Origin: Phoronis australis
Lineage: Eukaryota; Phoronida; Phoronidae
Assembly (NCBI GenBank): GCA_002633005.1
Contig: NMRA01000006.1
Location: 1,324,442-1,388,441 of the forward strand
Reading direction: 5' to 3'
DNA: 64,000 bases
The notes below the pieces were generated by a model. That model made no database searches, was not told the origin of the DNA, and saw nothing but the letters and a program-made list of their open reading frames with translations. Shown here piece by piece: positions 31,401 through 41,013 of this stretch; within the stretch, counting starts at the first letter, position 1, and each line of letters opens with the position of its first letter. The translations under genes and the position numbers were made by a program.

Positions 31401-34400
31401 ACAGCTCTCACAGTCAGACTATAATGAAATGAAATTGGCGCGAAACTCTTGCCTCCCAAAACGTCACTTCCGGAGTAGAGGACGAGAAATAAATCAAATT
31501 ACGAAAAGCTGTAATTAAGTGGAAAATGTGTCTGGGATAATCAACGAACCTTATTTTTACTAAAAGTGACATGAAAAATGGTTGCTTGTGCCTTTAACGT
31601 CTTGAGCGGGTTAGTTGTTTCTAATGAAAGTGCGTTTGTGAAGACAGGACCTATATCTCACAGGTGTTGAATTATGACAAGAAGTTACTGCATCAGCGGA
31701 TTTAGGGGGGAGGCAGGGGGCAGCCCCTGGCTGCCGCAAAAAAATAAAACAGCAAGAGCATAGCAAAATGTTGAATTTATGAAGTAACTCCGGTAATTAA
31801 CATTATACTGCAGAAACAAGATTTAAATGTGTGCAGTTTTAGCGTGTTTGGGGGGCGGCTCAATCCTAACGACACGATATCCCAGGCGACCGGCAGTGGC
31901 GCTGCGCATTACGACTCCGTTTCCGTCGTCTGCTTCACTGTGCAATGAAGAAAATTACTTCATTTTTTAAAGAAAATGAAATCTGATTGACGATGAAAAA
32001 ACAGAAGCTGCTGGTAAGATGTGAATTTTAATAGAAGCCTTAGTGAATCACTCAGAAACTCATAATTCTCTCTTTGTCAATCTTAACTAAAGACGATTTC
32101 CAAAGCAATCGCGTCATTAATGCCAACACAAAAAAGGATTTGGTGTTTTGGGCAATTGAAGATTAGTTTGAATACAACAAAATTGTTGTGAACTGATTGC
32201 ACAAAATATAAAAAGTGTAATAAGCATTACAAAAAGAAGTAGGTTACGCACGCAAACGCTGTGGACCATAAACAAGTAGGTCTCTTATTATTAAATTATG
32301 AGTGAAATCGTGGTGGTGCAGTCGGCTAAATCACAATCAAGGTCCATATTCGAGAGTTGACAGTGTTACGGTCTAAAATAAATTTTTTTGGTCACTTACC
32401 AAATGCCAACTGAATCTCATATGCAAAGAGTTATTTGGTTGTGCAAATAAAAAAGAATCATCAAAATCAGACAATGTTTGAGAAATTTATGCATGTTTTT
32501 GTCTATGAATTTCATGCATTTTAGCGTTACAAGTGGCCATTTTAAAAATAACAATTTCAACTGTCACCAGTAGATAAGAAATTTATTTTACATGTATCAA
32601 GCAAACAATTGTTTAGATATGACTGGGAATAACTTGAGTCACTTTCAGAGTCAATTAGATGAAGTTGTGCTGAATCATTGAGAAATGGTAGGGTTCATCA
32701 TAAAACAGGCACTTGTTACAAAATTTGTAAATTCTGTGTTTCTAACCCTCACCTACTGTAAACAAGGTTAAAAACTAAAGTTCACACTCTGTAACAAAAA
32801 GAAATGCAAAATATGTAAGCCTAGGCAACACAGCAAATTATTCAATACATGTATCTAAACAAACCAAAAGTTTGTAGTGTACGTACCCCCATGTTTTCAA
32901 ATGCCATTAAATTAAAGTATCACTTGGTAAGTGAGCAACATTGGTCATAGACAGTTTCCTTCCTGAAAAATGTTAGAGTAAAAGAGTGTTTATTGCCAAT
33001 ACATTTGTTTTGAGTGAAACATTAGCATTTGTGTAGTGTACGTACCCCCATATTTTAATTTGTGCCTATTTTCAAAGTATGGCAGATATCCACATGAATG
33101 CTGTGCTTTTTGTTTTTTCTCTTTGAATTGATTTAGTAAATCAACTAACTCTCAGTAGGTTCTTAGTATTTAGGTACAAACCTGACATGTCATTGAAATG
33201 TAGTGTACGTACCCCTGTGTAGTGTACGTACCCCCAGTGTGAATAAATACCACGAAACAAAAATATTACACGGTAAGTAAGCAACACTTGTTGAGACAGT
33301 TTCCTCAATTAAAAATGCTAGGTTAATAGGGTGTTAATTACAAATACATTTGTTTTGAGTGAAATATTAGCATTTGTGTAGTGTACGTACCCCTATATTT
33401 TAACATGTGCCTGTTTTCAAAGAATGACAGACAGATATGCACATGACTGCATGCTGTACTTTTTATTTGTTCTCTTTTAATATTGGTAAATGAACTAACT
33501 CTCAGTAGATTTTAATTATTTTTTATAAACCTGAAAAGTCATTGAAATGTAGTGTATGTATCCCTGTGTAGTGTACGTACCTTCAACCTCTGTGCTATAA
33601 AGTATTACCCACAAGGATTTTACATACTGGTGTTCTCATGAACAATACTGATATTTCAATACAGTCTGACAAAAAATAATAATGGACATTATGAAATTTG
33701 TGGACAATAAAATGCCACACAGGACTTGGCTAGTACTGAAAATCCTAGAAGACACGTCATGTGACAACTGATGTTGCAGAGGCAGGTTCTCTATCTCTCA
33801 AGACAATTTCAACTTGCAACAAACCAACAAGTAGAAGCAGCACAAAACTAGAGACCACCCCATACATTTGTACCTTAGTCAAAATTTGACGTTGATTGAC
33901 TGTGCGTAGTGTACGTACCCCCCAACCAGTACCATTTTTACTGTTTACAAGTTGAACACTGGTCCTAGCATTGCTTTAACTATTTTAAACAACTGGTGAA
34001 TTTATTGAAAACTAGGCAAATAGTACCAATACATTTTTTGAAAAAAGTAGTTACTTGTCATTTACTTTTTGTAATAATCATATTGCAAGAGAAGAAGTTC
34101 TCATTATACTGTGTTAAGATATGCAATGTAATGGTCATCTAGAACAACTTGATCAGCACGGCAACAACTTTCCTTACTTAAGTATGTGATAATTCTTCAA
34201 TTTAATCAAAAACTTGTTAAATTAACAAATACCTTATGAATTTTTGCATGATAGAAGTGGGCTGTGACCACAAGTTGTATTTTTATGTAATAAATCATAA
34301 TGTATATGGAATTTGAATCTCGACACCAGATTGGAGGAAGAAATGAGAACACAACTTTTAGGGTGATATACCCCTACTGTTCTGAAAGCTTGAAACCGAA

Positions 34401-35018
34401 CCGAATGGCATATTCTTACCTTTCGAACAGTTGTCGTCCCCTGTAAAACAGTCTGGCTTCGTTGTATTTTGGAAAAGTGCCATCGTCTCTTCGAAATCGG
34501 TAGAACAATGCTTCGTCCTTGAACGCATGATCATTGCAAACTGTGAAATAAAAATGAAAATATCTGAAAGTTTTAACAACTAGCAGTACACTCAACACTC
34601 TTATTTCTAAACCAAGTCACTTTAAGAAACCGCGGTACCACTGAAAACCCATTTTGAATCAAAAAGGAATTAAAACAAATTTGCACTTTTTGAATGAAGG
34701 CCTAGCGCAAATTTCCTTTACAATATCGGGATTAGTGACGTTATAAATACTATGAGTACGTCGACCAAATGTTATTTCAGTCACGTGACTGCCACCATAG
34801 TTACCATGGTGAAGGACGTTGTGTTCTTGGAGGACTCTCATTAGGCACACTGCTGTCTTGCGGTCGTCAACTTCCCTCTGTTCCAACAACCAATCTACCG
34901 CTTCGTTGCCAACAAAGCATGTCGTGTACGTCCGAAAATGATAGCGACGATCTTTGATCAGCTCTCTGACAGATTGGTGCATTCGTAACCTAAATATGCG
35001 AACTGCTCGTGAATGCAT
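22264..35018 (-). CDS. DEPTOR: DEPTOR, DEP-domain mTOR-interacting protein (8 exons)
   Basis: Eight minus-strand exons with matching phases (214+121+182+165+114+65+105+138 nt) give 367 residues from the ATG at 35016-35018. The layout is that of animal DEPTOR: DEP1 (about 15-111; IKDRRYHFRTY, LFYRFRRDDGTFP), DEP2 (about 113-195; GKDIVDWILKVEG), a low-complexity linker, the conserved NVTPEELEDPHSY stretch, and a C-terminal PDZ (288-362; VGYGFVVRGDSP, GPAAAAGVK, SVNGQNVLRL). Known DEPTOR binds mTOR through linker and PDZ and restrains mTORC1 and mTORC2. That role is inferred here by homology. Human DEPTOR is 409 residues. The shortfall is mostly N-terminal, so a further upstream first exon is possible. 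The beta-TrCP degron (SSGYFS in vertebrates) is not seen in the linker. Confidence 0.92.
22889..22993 (-). CDS. DEPTOR: DEPTOR exon 7 (PDZ domain, first half)
   Basis: Acceptor GTCATTGCAG, donor AAG|GTAAAC, phase 0 on both sides. Encodes VGYGFVVRGDSP (carboxylate-binding loop) and VDPQGPAAAAGVK, very close to vertebrate DEPTOR VGWGFVVRG and VDPSGPAAAAGMK. Confidence 0.93.
25256..26035. repeat. Dispersed ~700-bp repeat, copy 1
   Basis: Starts at TAGCCAGCCAGCTAGCTGTAT and shares most of its length with 37975-38640, including GTTACAGCCGTTTAAGT and AAACGTCATTTTCTTGCGTA. The right end has the small palindrome AGCTGTATATTTAGTATACAGCT. No coding capacity. Sits in DEPTOR intron 6. Probably a non-autonomous DNA element. 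Confidence 0.6.
27134..27198 (-). CDS. DEPTOR: DEPTOR exon 6 (short pre-PDZ exon)
   Basis: A 65-base exon between acceptor TTTTTGTAG and donor AAC|GTAAAT, phase 1 in and 0 out. Encodes QFRNVTPEELEDPHSYFVKT, aligning with the RPVTSEELLTPGAPYARKT segment that precedes the PDZ domain in vertebrate DEPTOR. Confidence 0.8.
27991..28104 (-). CDS. DEPTOR: DEPTOR exon 5 (linker)
   Basis: Acceptor TCTATTACAG, donor TCAG|GTAATT, phase 1 on both sides, so the 38-codon exon could be skipped without a frameshift. Encodes a polar linker with a CPLCEH motif and Ser/Lys-rich text. Sequence conservation with vertebrates is not evident here, so support comes from position and phase. Confidence 0.7.
28313..28477 (-). 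CDS. DEPTOR: DEPTOR exon 4 (end of second DEP domain and linker start)
   Basis: Acceptor AACGTTACAG, donor CCAG|GTGAGC, phase 1 on both sides. Encodes SELVQFEDDDSAYYIFPLRL, closing DEP2, then a basic linker (RTKTRS-like, DLKKHVRSRTRNYFDN). Confidence 0.85.
29412..29593 (-). CDS. DEPTOR: DEPTOR exon 3 (second DEP domain)
   Basis: Acceptor TTCTTGAGTAG, donor TCAG|GTAACG, phases 2 and 1. Encodes RLTKRSIGGVDWDYC, GKDIVDWILKVEG, ARELSRTYVVKECQELV. DEP domains place a D-W-L/I motif at this position. Confidence 0.88.
29840..29970. mobile_element. Harbinger-like terminal fragment
   Basis: GGGTTGCATGAAAAAAGTCT, then AACCAAGTTCCCAAACTAGT and later GCAGACGATCGATTTTGGCC match the 5' part of the Harbinger-like fragment at 53535-53979, with the middle deleted. 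Lies in DEPTOR intron 2. Confidence 0.5.
30276..31594 (-). mobile_element. THAP-encoding element with long terminal inverted repeats, copy 2
   Basis: Same family as 13543-14686: terminal AAGGCGAAGGCAACC, inverted repeats of about 300 bp, and a THAP reading frame on the minus strand. The inverted repeats extend past the start codon. A THAP start (MPRCCCVLGCTHY) therefore faces inward from the left end at 30541, and a second (MPRCCFVPGCTHYRL) faces inward from the right end at about 31331. Lies in DEPTOR intron 2. Confidence 0.75.
30669..31331 (-). pseudogene. THAP-domain protein of the long-TIR element, broken
   Basis: From the right-end start codon the minus strand gives MPRCCFVPGCTHYRL, RRFPKDDTLR, a stop, then VCGKHFLPSDYD in the next frame. 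Together these make up the C2CH THAP zinc finger (CxxxC ... CxxHF). A further minus-strand frame at 30669-31157 is Ser/Pro/Glu-rich and may be the rest of the protein. At least one stop and one frameshift interrupt it. No transposase core is visible. Confidence 0.6.
31693..32375 (+). mobile_element. hAT element fragment (CAGCGGATTTAGG end)
   Basis: Begins with CATCAGCGGATTTAGGGG, the same end as the elements at 42828 and 62773, then GGCTGCCGCAAAAAAATAAA. A short coding start MKKITSFFKE at 31945 is typical of the N-terminus of ZMYM-like hAT transposases and ends quickly at a stop. Homologous to 43840-44500. A degenerate tRNA-like segment is near 32310. Confidence 0.6.
32860..33600. repeat. 346-bp tandem duplication with recurrent GTGTAGTGTACGTACCCC
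   Basis: Two diverged copies with a period of about 346 bases (for example GGTAAGT...GCAACA at 32926 and 33272). The motif TAGTGTACGTACCCC occurs at about 32875, 33034, 33201, 33218, 33377, 33548 and 33565, with another lone copy at 33905. It contains the self-complementary octamer GTACGTAC. Lies in DEPTOR intron 2. Confidence 0.7.
33922..34419. other. Rest of DEPTOR intron 2; no feature
   Basis: AT-rich intronic sequence up to the donor of DEPTOR exon 2. No reading frame of note. Confidence 0.5.
34420..34540 (-). CDS. DEPTOR: DEPTOR exon 2 (first DEP domain, C-terminal part)
   Basis: Acceptor TATTTCACAG, donor AG|GTAAGA. Encodes CNDHAFKDEALFYRFRRDD and YRGRQLFE. This is near-identical in pattern to vertebrate DEPTOR KLFYRFRKDDGTFP and is the most diagnostic exon for the family. 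Phase 1 in, phase 2 out. Confidence 0.93.
34805..35018 (-). CDS. DEPTOR: DEPTOR exon 1 (first DEP domain, N-terminal part)
   Basis: Encodes RLRMHQSVRELIKDRRYHF through VLQEHNVLHH. The donor CATG|GTAACT ends the exon at 34805 in phase 1, giving HHVCNDH across the junction as in vertebrate HHVCDEH. The 5' edge is uncertain: either the ATG at 35016-35018 starts the protein, or an acceptor (ATATTTAG) ending at 34990 joins a missing first exon. Confidence 0.85.
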
Positions 35019-37974
35019 TTGGCTGCGAGCGCGAAGGTTCGGGTTAGAATACGCGCTAGGGCTGCTTTCAAAAGAAAATCGCCTTTCTTGACAAAAATGT
35101 CAATTTATTAGAGATTCACTTTCTACAGTAGTTGAAGGAGAAACCCCTTATCAGATGATATTTTATTATGTCCTCCACAGAAATATCCATTTAGTTCATT
35201 TAATTGTTCCTTAGACACTTACTCATTCCTAAATAAATTGAATTGTAAAAGTGGGACATTGGCTCAGATGTGGCGATTTCTCAAAAACCTGACGGAACAA
35301 AGTTGCATTCCGTTTTCTCTCGTAATGTGATAAGAAAAGCTCAATAATATCAGTTACCTATTAGCGAGTGTGAAATATTTTCCCTAGATTTTGACCAGAG
35401 AATGCGCATATACGACTAACTGAAAAATCTTGCTTTGGTTTACCTTAACTGCTCTCCCGTTATAATGACTTCTGTCGTCTCTTCGAATGCATCACTTTCC
35501 TTCGGGCCATGTCTTTCCTCGTTATCAACAGGCATTTTCACACTACAGAATCTCTGTCTGTCCAAAGAGTCGAGACATCCCTAAAGGGCCTTGATCTGAT
35601 CATAAAAAACGACGAAACTTATCGACAGTGTCACATATTTGAAACTAAGACTTTTGACAAGGAAAGACAAATGTCTTATTTTTGTGATGAAGACTGGAAC
35701 TAAAATTTGCATGGAGTCGTAATACAAATCAACTCAGCTTTCGGATCAGGCATAACTTCTGTACACATTCTACGACTGTAGCAATCGACAAAGATATTGT
35801 TTATAGGTTATCAGTTTAGAGCATGTAAAGAGAGTCATCAATCGAGGGGTTTCACTAAAATAGGAGCGTTTGTGAAGTCACATCTCTGCTTGTAGTTGCT
35901 TATTTCGTGGCACCATAGATTATAGTGTACTATGACTTAGACCACTAGGTGTTATATGGTTGGTCTCCACTTTTTCCTTACTGGAATGAAAAGTGGTTTC
36001 TTGGTTTCAAAGAACTGACAGTTCGTTATTACTTGAAATCATACTCTGCCCATAAAACGACAAGTCGTAGTGTAGAGCCTGGTCCCACGCAATAACGATT
36101 TCACTGCCAGTGTTTGTTGAAGCTCTGAAAAACACATCCAATGTGAGGCTAATTTCACAACAATAAATGTTCTAAAGCAATAGTTAATTTTTGTGAAGGA
36201 ACGCTGGTAAATAACTGCTGTCCGCAAGGGAGGAAGATTGTCCATCTTGAAGTAATCGAATGCAAAGTGTCCCAGGTGTTCAATACAACACTTATCGTAT
36301 CATTTCGGGTCTCAAGATGCTTTTCTGTGTTTCGTTGATAAATCTGTGAGCCAAGCACGTTCTCCAAATTAACTATTACCTTAACTCGCCACCCACACAC
36401 TTCACCTGTATGCAACTGCAACCTTCTGCACCAACAAAAACACGAGTTCCATGAAAATTAGACTGTCTATATTGAGATTTTGTTGTCGTGAACGTCTTGT
36501 TAATTAAACACTACATTATCGTTGGACGTTGATGTTTGTTATCATACCGATGTTTGTTCAGTGGCATTTGCGGTGATAACTCGTGTTCCCAAGATTTACT
36601 CCGATATTTGTGTCCACAGACGGGCTGTTTGGATAGGATCGAGCTTGCTCAGTCCTGGCGTTTTAAGTGGCAAGGTTAAGCTCCTTACGCAATTGAATTG
36701 TTTCTCTGAGGAACAAATTGTCTGTATCATTCATGCTTTTAAAATGACCAGAAAAAATAAGTACATGTTTACGACTACACTTTTCTCATGAATGATTGTG
36801 TGTGACAGAACAACCAAAACTTTATCCCACGCGCGTTGAATCTGTCGAGGGAAATACGGCCACGAAATAAAGTTTTCCGTATTCACCCCCCGCTCTACTT
36901 CAACAGCGACCTCTCATGGAAAGTTCAAAAGGAAGGTCAATGTCGACTCGACATCTTCGATCATCAAACTTTCCGAATACAGTTGCAACAGTGTAACTAA
37001 TACTCGACATGCAACCAGGCCCTAAACGAAAAATCTGGAACAAAACTGTTAATTATAAGACACTTATGTCTCATTATTTTTAAAATTGCTGAATACTATA
37101 TCGTCTGCAACTCAGGCGCCGATTCTTAGGAATTTAAAATATCAAATATTGTTGTTTTTTAACAATTTCCAGTAGATGTTACAAGTTCACTGCTCAATTG
37201 CCATTGTTTTCATCTTTGCTACCTCTTTTCAAGAAATAAATCGTTACTTTTAAAACTGTTTCTTTTACAAGAGAGAACTTGCAACTTAACGCGCAAGTAC
37301 ATACATATAGGATGTGATCCGCCATGTGAACAGTATGGGTGAAGTATTTGAAAAATCTGCCGTAAAATGTAAGAAACTTAAGAATTCGAAACGCACGGGA
37401 TAAATGCGGTCTCGGTCAATACGCGGAATAAGGTCGAGTGGGATATTACTTCATGTACGCCACTCTCGGTACGTTTTGTGTATGTATATCATGTCCTTTG
37501 ATTCACACTGAATTTTTGATGATGCTTGATTAAGTATCGTAGGTGCGGTAATAAATATCGTCGATGCGAACACGTGAATTGTGATTTAACACTCGCGCTA
37601 TGCGTGTATTTTTCGTTGCATTTTCTGCCTTGTATGCCACCATCGGTGCAAGTTTTTACCTTATTTTTGTATAATATGTTTACATGCTTATTTCCTGCGC
37701 ATAGATTTGTTGTAAACCTTTCAGTGTTTTACATTACTGTAAAACGTTGTATTTTTCTTTTATAGAAAACCGTTTTTGAACGAAAAAGGTTTCCCCTAGC
37801 TATGGCGTGTTTAAGTTGGCCGCTACATTAGTTTGACCGATGTGCGACTCATCAAAGATGGTTTCAGAAACCTTGGCGACGACCACGAAAAATACGGAAA
37901 GTGAGATGGACGAGTGGAAAGACGCATCCATTTAATTTTCGGTGATGACTTCCGCCTCCAGCGCATCGGCCAGG
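35019..37974. other. Region upstream of DEPTOR; no gene seen
   Basis: This should hold the DEPTOR promoter and, if one exists, its missing first exon. I could not find an ATG-bearing segment ending in a phase-2 donor that resembles the DEPTOR N-terminus. Short reading frames at 36155-36421 and 36522-36791 resemble nothing I know. Confidence 0.45.
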
Positions 37975-38640
37975 TTAGCCAGCCAGCTAGCTGTATGAAG
38001 ACTGTCGCCAAAATACAGGTGCCACAGTATGTTGAGCTCCAACAGACCTCGAAATTGCACACAGCACACAGGTAGTTCTGGTCGTCACCTCGCCGTGTAA
38101 CTTGCATCAACGTGTAGAGCTAAAGACCAGCGGGCGTGCATGCAAAATCTGGCGGTCAACCGACGCTCACCTTGCCCGTAACAGCCGTTTAAGTTAAAAA
38201 CAATCTAATAAACGTCATTTTCTTGCGTAATTCTCCGCCTTTTGTAACAAGAAAGTATGACGTTGTTTTATACGTTCGTGACACGCGCTTGCGTCATTTC
38301 CTAAAATTTTTGTGACATCTCTAGGGACATGATGACAACTTCGCAACAGCAAAATATGTTCTGAAATTCGGTTTGATGGTATTAACATACTATAAACTTG
38401 TAACTAAATGAAACCAGTTCCCAAATGAAATGCACACAACCTCGTAGAAGAAGAACAGTTGAATCGGCGAAAAAAGAAACTGGCCAATAGGTGAAGCAAT
38501 ATTTCATGACGCCGAAAGCTGACGCAAAACATTGCTCCAAACTTTTAGCAGTAGAATATCGTCAGAACGGCAATTTTCCAAAACCGGTAAATAATTTAGT
38601 TTACTCAATGAAGAGCGTAGTTTTCAATGCAGGCCCGTAG
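37975..38640. repeat. Dispersed ~700-bp repeat, copy 2
   Basis: Starts TTAGCCAGCCAGCTAGCTGT and follows 25256-25920 with many small indels. It lacks the terminal palindrome of copy 1. Confidence 0.6.
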
Positions 38641-39118
38641 CCAGAACTGTGGGCGATGGTTCGAATTTCTAGAACGGCGGACCTTTGATATTTTGCAAAC
38701 GTCGACACTGTAGAGTTTTCGGTATGGCCCTTGACGCAACTTAATCAAGGGAAATCTGCATACGCAAAGTCATATGCAATGTGGCTTAGCCAGGGTGCTC
38801 TCGCGTTACCTCATGTCGGACTTTCAAATCAGACGTGCTTTAATGGGCGGAAATATTTAGACGGATAATGACTTGTCGCAATTTTTTATCTCGTTTTATT
38901 CATGCGTGTTAATCGGAAGTTGCTTATTTTGCAACCCTGGAATGGGAACAGCCTACTCATAGACATCTTAATACTCGATGTCTATGAGCCTACATTTCGA
39001 AAGTTCGCTCAAGGAGTGTAGTAGTATAGGAGAGTTCACTTGTGAGTTCGCTGTTACCGCTACTACTAGCGCCGCCAAGTGATGAACAAGCAACAGTCAA
39101 ACAGGAAGCGCCAAAACA

Positions 39119-39216
39119 ATGGGGAAGGACGCATTATGCAGTGCGATAAATTGCACTAATTCTTCCACGACAACCCCAGACCTCTCGTTTTTTAGGTTTT
39201 CTAAGGATCCGGAAAG
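39119..39216 (+). pseudogene. THAP domain, first exon of the P-like element
   Basis: ATG at 39119 gives MGKDALCSAINCTNSS and LSFFRFSKDPE, ending at a strong donor GAAAG|GTAAGT. The CxxxxC start and the FRFPKDPE-like step are the N-terminal half of a THAP C2CH zinc finger. The second half is at 40077-40360. Confidence 0.65.
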
Positions 39217-40076
39217 GTAAGTATTATATGTTATTCAATAATACAATACATTGTCTTTCATTTTGTGTGTTCTGTTCACAGTTGTTAGACAAGTCGATCG
39301 CACGTCCCGGTGCCACTGTCTGTTGTTTGCAGTGTAGGCTAGGCCTACTGGTCAGCCGGCGGAAGGACTACTGATTAACGTACGATGTGATCGTCAGCTT
39401 TTTGGATACTTGCAGTCCATGTATTCCAAATCAAAATGTCACTCTAACGATCGCAGGGATAATTTTAGGAAAACATAGCCATGGCCATGGGTGAATATGA
39501 ATCATTGTGGTGACACGGCCATGGCACGACAGCCACAGGGACTCAAGTTTTCATTAGTCAAGTTAGAGACATAACCTAGAATTGTCGTGAGGACTTGACA
39601 GGTCGCCTCATGGGTCTCACGCTCCACTGATTTATATACACTAGCTTGAAAAGACTTTGCCCAGTTACACATTTTGTGTCATAAAACTGAGAGATAATCA
39701 TACCTGCAGCTAATGCAGCTAGTAGAACTTGTCTCGTTTATCACATTGGTGTAGGCTCACAGAAGAACTGTGATTTTCTGTTGAGCCCAGACCGTCCGGA
39801 GTTGCACCATATACCAACTCCGGACGGTCTCTCACGACGATTTAGCGTTATGGAATGTGTGGGTCTCGGTGAAAAGTTGTGCGGCCCCTTAAAATATCCG
39901 TGGATCGACATTTGAGTCCTAGTTTTTTAGTTGACGCCAAGACGCTTTTGTCTCTATCACAATCACAGTACGACAGGACTTCTGTAGTGTAGTGCAGTTT
40001 AGTGTAGGCTACCAGTCTTCTGTGAACCTGGTGAGTATGAGGTTTGTTCCTGAGTCTCTCATTGGTTTCTGTTCAG

Positions 40077-40360
40077 GTGCAAGCACTGGGAGCCGACCTT
40101 ATGAATAGAGTGCATCCTACTTGTCCAAGAACTGCAACTTATGCTCTCATCACTTCGAGGAGTCCATGTTGATGAATGAAGAACAAGCTGGTATTGAATG
40201 CAGTGCCCGAGCAGTATTTGATGTCCCCAGTCCACCAAAAATGAAGACGTCAAAAAGTTCTACGGAAATTATGTTACAGCTGTGGAATAGGCTTTTTGCA
40301 TTTCTGATTATCGTCTCACAAAGCAAGTACTGGAACATCACGTGTAGAAAGGACAATTAG
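40077..40360 (+). pseudogene. THAP domain, second exon of the P-like element (frameshifted)
   Basis: After the acceptor TTTCTGTTCAG the exon reads CKHWE, then shifts frame (GADLMNR), then shifts again into SKNCNLCSHHFEESM. The C-W and CSxHF elements complete the THAP finger of exon 39119-39216, but at least two frame changes within 60 bases break it. After about 80 residues the frame ends at a stop (40358-40360). Confidence 0.6.
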
Positions 40361-41013
40361 TCAAAATCTGGTTTTCGTATTTTACTAAGGTTGATCAGAT
40401 TGAAACATTTTATGAATGGTTAGCCTGTGATTTGAAGAGNGCTCAACACCCATGTGGCATACCCCATTGGTTTTTACCTGTTTAGCACTCCTCCCATGTA
40501 ACCCCCCTGGGAGATGGTCAACACCCATTTGGCGCCCACATGGTTTTTGCCTTGTACCCCCTTAGCTGTCACCTGTGGAGCATTACCCTCTGAGCCCCCA
40601 GGAGCAATCATTCAAATTTTATTGTCCATGGAGGTATGAACTGTTATAAGGAAAGATAATTTGCCTTGTTAAGAACTCAAACATGAAACAAAACCGTGAT
40701 TGATTTTGAAGGGAGCTTCAAAAGAATAAAAATAAATACACTTTAACATGATTAAAATACACATTTTCATTCTCATTCGATTATAAGTGGATGTTAGTTT
40801 ACGTATTCTAACCATTTTCAATCACACAGTAATTTTATTGCACGTTGAACGTCATTAAAGTATGAATTCATCAGTGTGCTCCTAAGTAAGTATTGATTAT
40901 TCACCGCTTGGAGCGCTAGTGTTTCGACCGGTAACCATTGCGGCGAATGGTAAAATGGCGGAGTGAACTCTCCTATACTCGTACACTCCTTGGTTCGCTT
41001 TTCCGAAAGTTCA

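Larger units (their letters stand above)
39011..40991 (+). mobile_element. THAP-encoding DNA transposon (P-like) with ~30-bp terminal inverted repeats
   Basis: AAGGAGTGTAGTAGTATAGG at 39011 is mirrored by the reverse complement ending at 40991 (about 27 of 30 positions match). The interior starts with a THAP zinc finger split by an intron. A copy of the palindrome-bearing repeat (about 39590-39855) sits in that intron. No transposase beyond the THAP domain was recognised, so it is probably non-autonomous. A single N is at 40440. Confidence 0.6.
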
